Shown here piece after piece: positions 33,879 to 42,018 of a stretch of 64,000 bases of DNA. Under the pieces are notes generated by a model, which saw only the letters and a program-made list of their open reading frames with translations, did no database searches and had not been told where the DNA came from. Numbering within the stretch: the stretch's first letter is position 1; every line of letters starts with the position of its first letter. This DNA comes from Avedoeria sp964651245 (GTDB taxonomy: Bacteria; Chloroflexota; Anaerolineae; Epilineales; Epilineaceae). The stretch lies in assembly GCA_964651245.1 (NCBI GenBank), contig CAZYVI010000001.1:248001-312000 (forward strand), read 5' to 3'. A program made the position numbers and the translations under genes.

Positions 33879-35752
33879 CAGTCCTGCGCCGGGACGTCGC
33901 CCGGCGCCACGAGCCGCATCCGCAGCACCTCGCCCAGCGTCCGCGCCCGGCCGCCGACGGCCTCGAGCAGCCGCTGCGCCTCGTCGCGCGACATCGCGGT
34001 GGCCGCACCGCCGCGCCCGGCGGCCTGGCCCGCGCCGGGCGTGCCGCGCGCGCCCTCGCGGCCGGCGCCCGGCGTGCCGCCCGCGGCGGCCATCGCCGTG
34101 GCGGTGCCGGCGGCCGCGTCGGCCCGTGCGGCCGCGTCGCCCGGCGCCGGCGTGCCGGTCGCGCCGGGCGTGCCGGTGCCCGGGCCGGCCGACGCCTCCC
34201 GGCCGGCATCGTCGCCTTGGCCGGACTCCTGTCCCTCGCCCGGCCGCTCGCCGGGCCGCGGCTCGCCGCCCTCGTCCGTCGGGCCGTCCTGGCCCTCGGC
34301 TTGGCGCTCGTCCTGCGCCGCCTCGGCCGCCTCGGCCGCCTGCCGCATCGCCAGCGCCAGCTCGAGGTTGTGCTTGGCGTCGGGGTCGGCGGCGTCGAGT
34401 CGGAGCGCCTCGGTCAGCGCGTCGACGGCCAGGTCGAGCTCGCCGGCCGCGAGCGCCGCCGTCCCGAGGTTGTACCAGCCCGCCACCGCCAGCTCGCCGC
34501 GCGCCCCGATGAGCGCCCGCTGCAGGGCGCGCCGCGCGGCGGCGAAGTCACCGCCGGCCGTGTGCGCCAGGCCGAGGTTGTAGGCCGGCTCCGGTGCCTC
34601 GGGCGCGGCGTCGGCGGCGGCGGTGTAGCGGGCGATGGCCGTCTCGAGGTCGCCGGCGGCCAGGGCGTCGTTGCCGGCGCGGACGTCGGCGGCGGCGCCC
34701 GGGGCACAGCCGGCCAGCAGCAGCGCGGCGGCCGCGGCCGCGTGCGCGCCGCCGCGGCGTCGCCGCGGCGGGCCGGCCTCGGCCAGCAGCATGAGCGCCA
34801 CGGCCGCCAGCAGGAACGGCTGGAACCGCTCGACGCGCGACGTCTCGATGCGCCCCTCGCCACTGCCGCGCTCGAGCGCGCCCAGCGCCGCCACGACGCC
34901 GTCGACGGCGCCACCGGCCGCACCGGCCCGCCAGTAGCCGCCGCCGGTGGCGTCGGCCAGCCCCTGCAGCGCCGGCTCGGCCAGGCGCGACACGACCGGC
35001 TGGCCCTGGGCGTCGACCTTCCAGCCGACGACGCGGCCGGCGTCGTCGAGCTCGGGCACGCGCTCGCCGTCGGGCGAGCCGTAGCCAATGGCGAAGATGC
35101 GCACGCCGGCCTCGCGCGCCTCGGCCGCGGCGGCCAGCGGGTCGGCGGCGTGGTCCTCGCCGTCGGTGATGAGCAGGATCGCCTTGCCGCCCTCGCGGCG
35201 CATGTCGAACGCCCCCAGCGCGGTGCGCAGCGCCTCGGCGATCTCGGTGCCGGGGCGCGAGATCACCGCCGGCTGGGCGGCGTCGAGAAAGCCGCGGGCG
35301 GTGGCGTGATCGGCGGTCAGCGGCAGCTGGACGAAGCTGGCGCCGGCGAACAGCACGAGCCCGACCTCGTCGTCGGGCAGCAGCTCGAACAACCGGCCGA
35401 TCTCGGCCTTGGCCCGCGCCAGCCGGCTCGGCTTGACGTCGCCGGCCAGCATGCTCGCCGAGACGTCGAGCACCACCATCACCTGGTTGCCGTGCTGCTC
35501 GACGAGCTGGACCGCCCGGCCCCACTGCGGCCGCGCCAGGGCGAAGATCGCCAGGCCCAGCGCCGCCGGCCAGAGGGCGTCGCGCCAGCGCCGGGCGCGG
35601 CGGGCGTCCGGCGCCAGCAGGCGGTCGACGAGGGCGGCGTCGCCGAGGCGCGCCAGCGCGCGCAGCTGGCGCGCCCCGCTCCAGGCGACGAGCGCGGCGG
35701 CCAGCGGCACGAGCGCCAGCAGCCACAGGACGGCGGGTCGGGCGAAGGTCAT
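33875..35752 (-). CDS. fused BatB-BatC: VWA-domain membrane protein with TPR tail
   Basis: 625-residue fusion. The BatB part has two N-terminal spans, a von Willebrand factor A domain with the metal-binding LDVSASM and ITDGEDHA, and a span near residue 315. It then continues into BatC: a Cys-containing hydrophobic stretch, TPR repeats (NDALAAGDLETAIARY; YNLGTAALAAGELDLAVDAL) and a long Glu/Gly/Thr/Pro-rich tail with several TPGA units. In many genomes these are two genes. The segment LLLAGCAPGAA looks like a lipobox, so BatC may once have been a separate lipoprotein. Start ATG 35752, 10 nt after batA. Confidence 0.88.
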   Translation of the reverse strand: MTFARPAVLWLLALVPLAAALVAWSGARQLRALARLGDAALVDRLLAPDARRARRWRDALWPAALGLAIFALARPQWGRAVQLVEQHGNQVMVVLDVSASMLAGDVKPSRLARAKAEIGRLFELLPDDEVGLVLFAGASFVQLPLTADHATARGFLDAAQPAVISRPGTEIAEALRTALGAFDMRREGGKAILLITDGEDHAADPLAAAAEAREAGVRIFAIGYGSPDGERVPELDDAGRVVGWKVDAQGQPVVSRLAEPALQGLADATGGGYWRAGAAGGAVDGVVAALGALERGSGEGRIETSRVERFQPFLLAAVALMLLAEAGPPRRRRGGAHAAAAAALLLAGCAPGAAADVRAGNDALAAGDLETAIARYTAAADAAPEAPEPAYNLGLAHTAGGDFAAARRALQRALIGARGELAVAGWYNLGTAALAAGELDLAVDALTEALRLDAADPDAKHNLELALAMRQAAEAAEAAQDERQAEGQDGPTDEGGEPRPGERPGEGQESGQGDDAGREASAGPGTGTPGATGTPAPGDAAARADAAAGTATAMAAAGGTPGAGREGARGTPGAGQAAGRGGAATAMSRDEAQRLLEAVGGRARTLGEVLRMRLVAPGDVPAQDW

Positions 35753-35762
35753 CGGCCGGGCC

Positions 35763-36770
35763 TCACGGAAGGGTGCGCAGCACGGTGCGGCGCAGGACGA
35801 GCTCGGCGCACCACAGCGCCACCGCCGGCGCGAGCCACCAGCCGAACAGCTCGCGGTAGCGCGTCCACTGCCGCAGCTCGACCTCGGACTTCTCGAGCGC
35901 GTCGATCTGGCCGTAGATCCGGCGCAGGCCGTCGGTGTCGGTGGCCCGGAAGTAGGCGCCGCCGGTGGCGTCGGCGATGCGCTGCAGCGTGGCCTCGTCG
36001 ATCTGGCTCTCCTGGTAGACGACGCGCGGCCCGAACAGCCCGTCGATCGGCATCGGCACCTGGCCGGGCTGGGCGGCGGCGATCGTGTAGACCTTGATGC
36101 CCAGCGCCTTGGCCGCCTCGGCCGCCGTCAGCGGGTCGATCTGGCCGACGTTGTTGACGCCGTCGGTGAGCAGGATGACCACCTTGCTGGCCCCCGGCCG
36201 GTCCTTCAGCATCGCCGCGGCGTTCGCCAGGCCGAGGCCGATCGCGGTGCCGTCCTCGAGGCCGAGCTCGGTCGAGAGCTTGACCTGCTCGAGCTGACGC
36301 CGCAGGACGCCGTGGTCGACGGTGATCGGGCACTGGTCGAACGCGTCGCGCGCGAACACCACCAGCCCGATGCGGTCATACGGCCGCCGGGCCACGAAGT
36401 CCTCGATGACGGCTTTGGCCGCCGCCAGGCGGTTGTCGGGCTGGAAGTCGAGCGCCGCCATGCTGCCGCTGATGTCCAGCGCCAGGACGATGTCCACGCC
36501 TTCGCCCTGGATCGTCTCGCGGGCCTGGCCGCTCTGCGGGCGCGCCAGCGCGACGACCGCCAGCGCCAGGGCCACGAGCCGCAGCGGCGCCAGGAGCGCG
36601 GCCAGGCGCGCCCGCAGCGACGGCCCGGCCGCGGCCGCGGCCTGCACGGCCGCCTCGATCCCCGGGTGGCGCATCCCGCCGGCCGCGCCGCGCCGTCGGG
36701 CGCGCGCCAGCAGCGGCAACGCCGCCAGCAGCAGCAGCGCCTCGGGGTTCGCCAGCCGCAGCGCGCTCAC
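35763..36770 (-). CDS. batA: BatA-like VWA-domain membrane protein
   Basis: 335-residue membrane protein with two N-terminal spans, a von Willebrand factor A domain containing the MIDAS motif LDISGSM and LLTDGVNN, and a C-terminal span. It pairs with BatB. GTG 36770 overlaps the stop of the preceding gene (GTGA). Confidence 0.9.
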   Translation of the reverse strand: MSALRLANPEALLLLAALPLLARARRRGAAGGMRHPGIEAAVQAAAAAGPSLRARLAALLAPLRLVALALAVVALARPQSGQARETIQGEGVDIVLALDISGSMAALDFQPDNRLAAAKAVIEDFVARRPYDRIGLVVFARDAFDQCPITVDHGVLRRQLEQVKLSTELGLEDGTAIGLGLANAAAMLKDRPGASKVVILLTDGVNNVGQIDPLTAAEAAKALGIKVYTIAAAQPGQVPMPIDGLFGPRVVYQESQIDEATLQRIADATGGAYFRATDTDGLRRIYGQIDALEKSEVELRQWTRYRELFGWWLAPAVALWCAELVLRRTVLRTLP

Positions 36771-37864
36771 GCGGTCGCCTCGTCGTCGCGGCGGGCCGCG
36801 GCCGCGGCGGCCTCGGCGGCGATGCGGCGCCGTTCGGCGGCGGCCCAGAGCGGGCCGACGAGGGCGGCGGCGTCGGCCAGCGACGCCCGCGCCGTGGCCG
36901 CGTCGGGCACGATGCGGGCGAACTTCACCAGGTCGGCGTCGCCGAGGAGCGCCAGGAGCGGCTCGACCTCGGGGTCGCGCCCGCCGGACGGGCCGAAGGC
37001 GGCCGCCAGCTCGGCCGTGGTGCGCTCGAGCGCTGGCAGGCCGTAGGCGCCCTCGACGAGCGCGCGCAGGATGGCCGCCAGCTCGGCGTAGTGCGCCACG
37101 ACGCGGCCCCGGCCCGGCAGGTCGGCGCGGGCGAGCGCGTCGAGCGCGGCGCGGGCGCGGTCGAGGGGCGTGCGGAAGTCGAGCGACGGGTCCGCCGGTG
37201 CATCGTGCGCCGGCGCGCGGCGGGCGGCGAGCCGGCGCAGCGCCCAGCCCAGCGCGGCGACCAGGGCGGCGATCGCGGCCAGCAGCCCGGCCACGAGCGG
37301 TCCGCGCCACGGCTGCGGCAGCGCCACCGGGCCGCGCGGCGGCCGGGCCGTCCGGTCCGTCGCGCCGAGCACCGAGCGGATCGTGACGTCGACGGACGGC
37401 GCCTCGACGTCGTGGACGGCGCCGGCGCCGTCGACGGCGGCGAGCCGCAGCGGCGGGGTGGCCAGCGTGCCGGTGGTGAAGGCGGTGGCGGTGATCACGC
37501 GGCGCTCGACGACCGCGCCGTCGCCGCCCGCGCCCGCCTGTCGCGGACCGACCGCGGCGACCTCGAACGGCCCCCACGCCCCACCGAGCCGCGGCCAGAC
37601 CAGCGTCCAGCCCGGCGGCAGCGTCGCCGTGAACCGCAGCTCGATCGGCTCGCCGACCGTGGCCGTCGCCGGCGCGGCCTCGACCGCGAGGGTCGGCGAC
37701 GAGGCCTGGCGCGGCGGCGCGGCCCGCACCGGCCCAGGGGCCGCGGCGGCGAACAAGGCCGCCGCCGCCAGCGCAGCCGCCACGGCCGCGCGCGCTGTCC
37801 GACCGCCCGCGGCGCCCGCGCCCGCGGCGGTCCGGCCGCGGCGCGCCCCGCCTCGCGCGGCCAC
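36767..37864 (-). CDS. Bat-operon exported protein with cytoplasmic tail (DUF4381-like position)
   Basis: 365-residue protein: signal peptide (about residues 25-48), a beta-rich exported domain with GEPIELRFTATLPPGW, one membrane span (near 190-212, LVAGLLAAIAALVAALGW) and a helical cytoplasmic domain with RVVAHYAELAAILRALVEGAYG. Bat/MoxR operons commonly carry such a gene between the DUF58 protein and BatA, in the place of DUF4381 proteins; sequence alone does not let me name the family. GTG 37864 follows the DUF58 stop by 4 nt. Confidence 0.75.
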   Translation of the reverse strand: MAARGGARRGRTAAGAGAAGGRTARAAVAAALAAAALFAAAAPGPVRAAPPRQASSPTLAVEAAPATATVGEPIELRFTATLPPGWTLVWPRLGGAWGPFEVAAVGPRQAGAGGDGAVVERRVITATAFTTGTLATPPLRLAAVDGAGAVHDVEAPSVDVTIRSVLGATDRTARPPRGPVALPQPWRGPLVAGLLAAIAALVAALGWALRRLAARRAPAHDAPADPSLDFRTPLDRARAALDALARADLPGRGRVVAHYAELAAILRALVEGAYGLPALERTTAELAAAFGPSGGRDPEVEPLLALLGDADLVKFARIVPDAATARASLADAAALVGPLWAAAERRRIAAEAAAAAARRDDEATA

Positions 37865-37868
37865 CGGC

Positions 37869-38831
37869 CTAGGCCGCGCCGCGGCGCGCGCCGCGGCGGG
37901 GGGTGCGGGCGCGGCGCTGGAAGAAGGTGGCCAGGGCCGGGGCGTAGTCGACGCCCGTCGTCACCGCCACGCGGTCGACGCCGGCGTCGCGCAGCGCCGC
38001 GGCCAGCGCGGCCCGCTGGGCGGCGCGGGCGGCGGCGTGGGCGGCGCGCCAGCGGCGGCTGGCGGTGTCGGCGACGACCGTCGCACCCGTCTCGGCGTCG
38101 GTGAGCCGCAGCAGTCCGACCGCCGGCAGCTCGGCTTCGAGCGGGTCGCGCAGCTCGACCGCCACGACATCGTGCCGTCGGCCGAGCATCGCCAGCGCCT
38201 GGCGGTAGGGCGACGGGTCGCCCTGGAAGTCCGAGATCACGAAGACGATGCCGCGGTGGTCGAGGACCCGCCGGGCGGTGTCGATCGCCAGCCGCAGGTC
38301 GGTGCCGCGCCCGCGCGGCCGGGTGGCCAGCAGCTCGCGCACCAGCCGCAGCACGTGGCGCCGGCCCTTGCGCGGCGGCACCAGCAGCTCGACCTGGTCG
38401 CTGAACAGCACCAGGCCGACGCGGTCGTGGTTCGTCGTCGCCGCGAAGGCCAGGACGGCGCCCAGCTCGGCGGCCAGCTCGCGCTTGAACCGGCCGCGCG
38501 AACCGACGTCGAACGAGCCGCTCACGTCGACCACCAGCAGCACGGTGAGCTCGCGCTCCTCGACGAAGCGCTTGATGTGCGGCTCGCCGGTGCGGGCGGT
38601 GACGTTCCAGTCGATCGTCCGCACCTCGTCGCCCGGCTGGTAGGGCCGGACCTCGTCGAACGCCATGCCGCGGCCCTTGAACACGGAGTGGTACTCGCCG
38701 CCGAAGCTCTGGTCGACGAGGTGGCGGGTGCGGATCTCGATGCGCCGAATCTGGCGCATGAGCTCGGGCGTCAGCAACGGCGCCGGCGGTGCGGCGGGCG
38801 GCGGCGCGGCGCGCCGGCGGAGCCAGGGCAT
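37869..38831 (-). CDS. DUF58 domain protein of the MoxR/Bat operon
   Basis: 320-residue cytoplasmic protein. The DUF58 signature appears as GRGMAFDEVRPYQPGDEVRTIDWNVTAR; next comes a VWA-like fold with VVDVSGS and VLFSDQVE. It is encoded beside MoxR in most Bat operons and is thought to serve as adaptor or client of the AAA chaperone. Start ATG 38831, 11 nt after the moxR stop, with GAGGGC upstream. Confidence 0.92.
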   Translation of the reverse strand: MPWLRRRAAPPPAAPPAPLLTPELMRQIRRIEIRTRHLVDQSFGGEYHSVFKGRGMAFDEVRPYQPGDEVRTIDWNVTARTGEPHIKRFVEERELTVLLVVDVSGSFDVGSRGRFKRELAAELGAVLAFAATTNHDRVGLVLFSDQVELLVPPRKGRRHVLRLVRELLATRPRGRGTDLRLAIDTARRVLDHRGIVFVISDFQGDPSPYRQALAMLGRRHDVVAVELRDPLEAELPAVGLLRLTDAETGATVVADTASRRWRAAHAAARAAQRAALAAALRDAGVDRVAVTTGVDYAPALATFFQRRARTPRRGARRGAA

Positions 38832-38842
38832 CGGGGCGGCCC

Positions 38843-39913
<1,071 letters not shown>

Positions 39914-40026
39914 GGACGGACTCCTGGCGGCGCCGGCGAGCGGCCGGCGGTCGGCGGGGGCGGCGTTCGATTATGGCACCGCGCGGCGGCCGCGGGGGCC
40001 GCGCACGGCGCCCGGCAGCCGAACTC

Positions 40027-41862
40027 TCATCCCGTGCTCATCGCCGCCGGCGCGACGCCGTCGGCCAGGGCCGCCACCCGGTCCACCATGTCGGCGAGGA
40101 CGGCGAAGGCCTCGTCGACGGGTCCGCGGCCGGTCATGTCGACGCCGGCGCGCTCGAGCGTGGCCAAGGGGTAGTCGGAGCCGGCGGCCGAGAGGAAGCC
40201 GCGGTAGGCCGCCACGGCGCCCGGCGTGCCGTCGAGGACGCGGCGCGCCAAGGCGTTGGCGGCGCTGATGCCGGTGGCGTACTGGTAGACGTAGAAGTTG
40301 CTGTAGAGGTGGGTGTGGTACTGCGCCCAGGTGATCCCGTCGCGGTCGCGGTCAACGACGACCTCGCCGCCGTAGCCCTCCTCGAACAGGTCGGCCATCA
40401 GCCCGTTCATGACGTCGGCGTTCAGCGCCTGGCCGCGCTCGGCCCGCTCGTGGAGCGCCAGCTCGAACCGGGCCAACGTCGGCATGAGGAAGAAGTAGCG
40501 GTGGTAGTTGCTGAACGCCTCCTCGAGCAGCGCCAGCTGGAAGGCCGGCTCGGGCCGGTGGTCCCGCAGCCAGGCCCGCACGAGCGCCTGGTTGAAGTTC
40601 GACGCCACCTCGGCGGCGAACAGGCCGTAGCGCGCCGTGGCGTAGGGCTGGTCGCGGCGCGCGAAGTACGAGTGCATCGAGTGCCCGATCTCGTGCGCCA
40701 GCGTGCTGAGGCTGAAGAGATCGTCGTTGTAGCTCATGAAGATGAAGGGGTGGCTGTCGTAGCTGCCGGTCGAGAAGGCGCCGGCGCGCTTGCCGGCGTT
40801 CGGGTAGACGTCGACCCAGCGGGCGCGCGTGAGGCCCTCCGCCATGACCGCCACGTAGTCGTCGCCGAGCGGTCGCATCCCCTCGACGATCCACGCGACG
40901 GCCTGTTCGTAGGGCACGACGGGCGGGTCGACGGTCAGCGGCGCCTTGACGTCGAAGGGGTGGAGCGCGTCGAGGCCGAGCGCGCCGCGCCGCCAGCGGA
41001 AGTAGCGGTGCCAGGTGGGCAGGTTGGCGACGAAGGCCTCGATGAGCGCGTCGTAGACGGCGCGCGGGATGAATGTCTGCGCCAGCGCGGCCTCGACGCT
41101 GGAGCCGAAGCCCCGCGCTTGGGCGAAGAAGGCGTCCTGCTTGACGCCGGCGGCCAGCGTGGCGGCCATCGTGCGCCGGAACGCCAGGTGGGCGTCGGCG
41201 TAGCTCTCGTAGGCCGAGCGGCGGACGGCGCGGTCGGGGTGGGTGACCAGGGCGTGGATCGTGCCCTGGGCCACCGGGTGCGCCGTCCCGTCGCTGCCGA
41301 CGGCCGGGGCGAACACGAGCTCGGCGTTGGCCAGCGTGCCGTGGGCGCCGGTGGCGGTGCGGAACGGATCGCCGAGCTGGCCGAGCAGGGCCTCGACCTC
41401 GGCCGAGCGAACGTGGGGCCGGAGGCGCTCGAGCCGGTCGAAGCCGTGGGCGTAGGGTGCGAGCGCCGGCTCGGCCGCCACCCACGCCGCCAGCGTCGCG
41501 CCGCCGATGGCCAGGACCTCGGGCTCGTAGAACGCCGTCGACGCCGCCAGCCGCGCGCCCAGGCTGCGCATCCGGTCGACCATCGCCTGCGCGGCGGCGT
41601 CGGCGGCGTCGACCGCGGCGTGCATGCTGGCGTAGAGCCAGGCGTGCTCGAACCGCCGCCCGACGGCCTCGGCGCGCGCCAGGTAGGCGGCCAGCTGGGC
41701 GGGGCCGTCGGCGAGCGTGCCGGCGAAGGCGGCCAGCGCCGGCAACGACGCCTCGACCTCGTCGACGGCGGCGGACCAGGCCGCCGGGTCGGCGAAGACG
41801 CTCTCGACGTCCCAGGTGGCGGCGCGGGGCACGTCGCGGCGGGCGGGCAAGGGTCGGTTCAT
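40027..41862 (-). CDS. pepF: M3 family oligoendopeptidase F
   Basis: 611-residue zinc metallopeptidase that cuts short peptides in the cytoplasm. The zinc site is HEIGHSMHSYF (His390, Glu391, His394) with the downstream Glu in FAAEVASNFNQ. Length and order match PepF. ATG 41862 has AGGAG upstream, and a -10 TACAAT lies 45 nt from the start. Confidence 0.93.
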   Translation of the reverse strand: MNRPLPARRDVPRAATWDVESVFADPAAWSAAVDEVEASLPALAAFAGTLADGPAQLAAYLARAEAVGRRFEHAWLYASMHAAVDAADAAAQAMVDRMRSLGARLAASTAFYEPEVLAIGGATLAAWVAAEPALAPYAHGFDRLERLRPHVRSAEVEALLGQLGDPFRTATGAHGTLANAELVFAPAVGSDGTAHPVAQGTIHALVTHPDRAVRRSAYESYADAHLAFRRTMAATLAAGVKQDAFFAQARGFGSSVEAALAQTFIPRAVYDALIEAFVANLPTWHRYFRWRRGALGLDALHPFDVKAPLTVDPPVVPYEQAVAWIVEGMRPLGDDYVAVMAEGLTRARWVDVYPNAGKRAGAFSTGSYDSHPFIFMSYNDDLFSLSTLAHEIGHSMHSYFARRDQPYATARYGLFAAEVASNFNQALVRAWLRDHRPEPAFQLALLEEAFSNYHRYFFLMPTLARFELALHERAERGQALNADVMNGLMADLFEEGYGGEVVVDRDRDGITWAQYHTHLYSNFYVYQYATGISAANALARRVLDGTPGAVAAYRGFLSAAGSDYPLATLERAGVDMTGRGPVDEAFAVLADMVDRVAALADGVAPAAMSTG

Positions 41863-41906
41863 GGTCGGCTCCTGTGCGTTGTCGGTGGGCGACGGGCGGC
41901 GCCGCG

Positions 41907-41912
41907 ATTGTA
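41907..41912 (-). promoter_or_regulatory. -10 element (TACAAT) for pepF
   Basis: TACAAT on the minus strand, 44 nt upstream of the pepF start and just downstream of the hairpin that ends the preceding gene. No clear -35. Confidence 0.5.
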
Positions 41913-41940
41913 GGCCGAGGCGCGCCGGAGACGCCCAAAC

Positions 41941-41982
41941 GCACCGCGGCCGCCCGGCGCGGGGCCGGGCGGCCGCGGGTGC
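41941..41982 (-). terminator. strong hairpin, likely terminator of the Cys-repeat gene
   Basis: An 18-bp arm at 41941-41958 pairs with 41964-41982 (one bulged G), with a 5-nt loop. It lies 37 nt after the stop of the 42019 gene; on the transcribed strand it is followed by GTTTGGG, so the T-run is short. The position between two same-strand genes with a new -10 behind it fits a terminator. Confidence 0.6.
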
Positions 41983-42018
41983 ACGCGGCGCCGCGCGCCG
42001 CGTCGATCGCGCTCGCCG

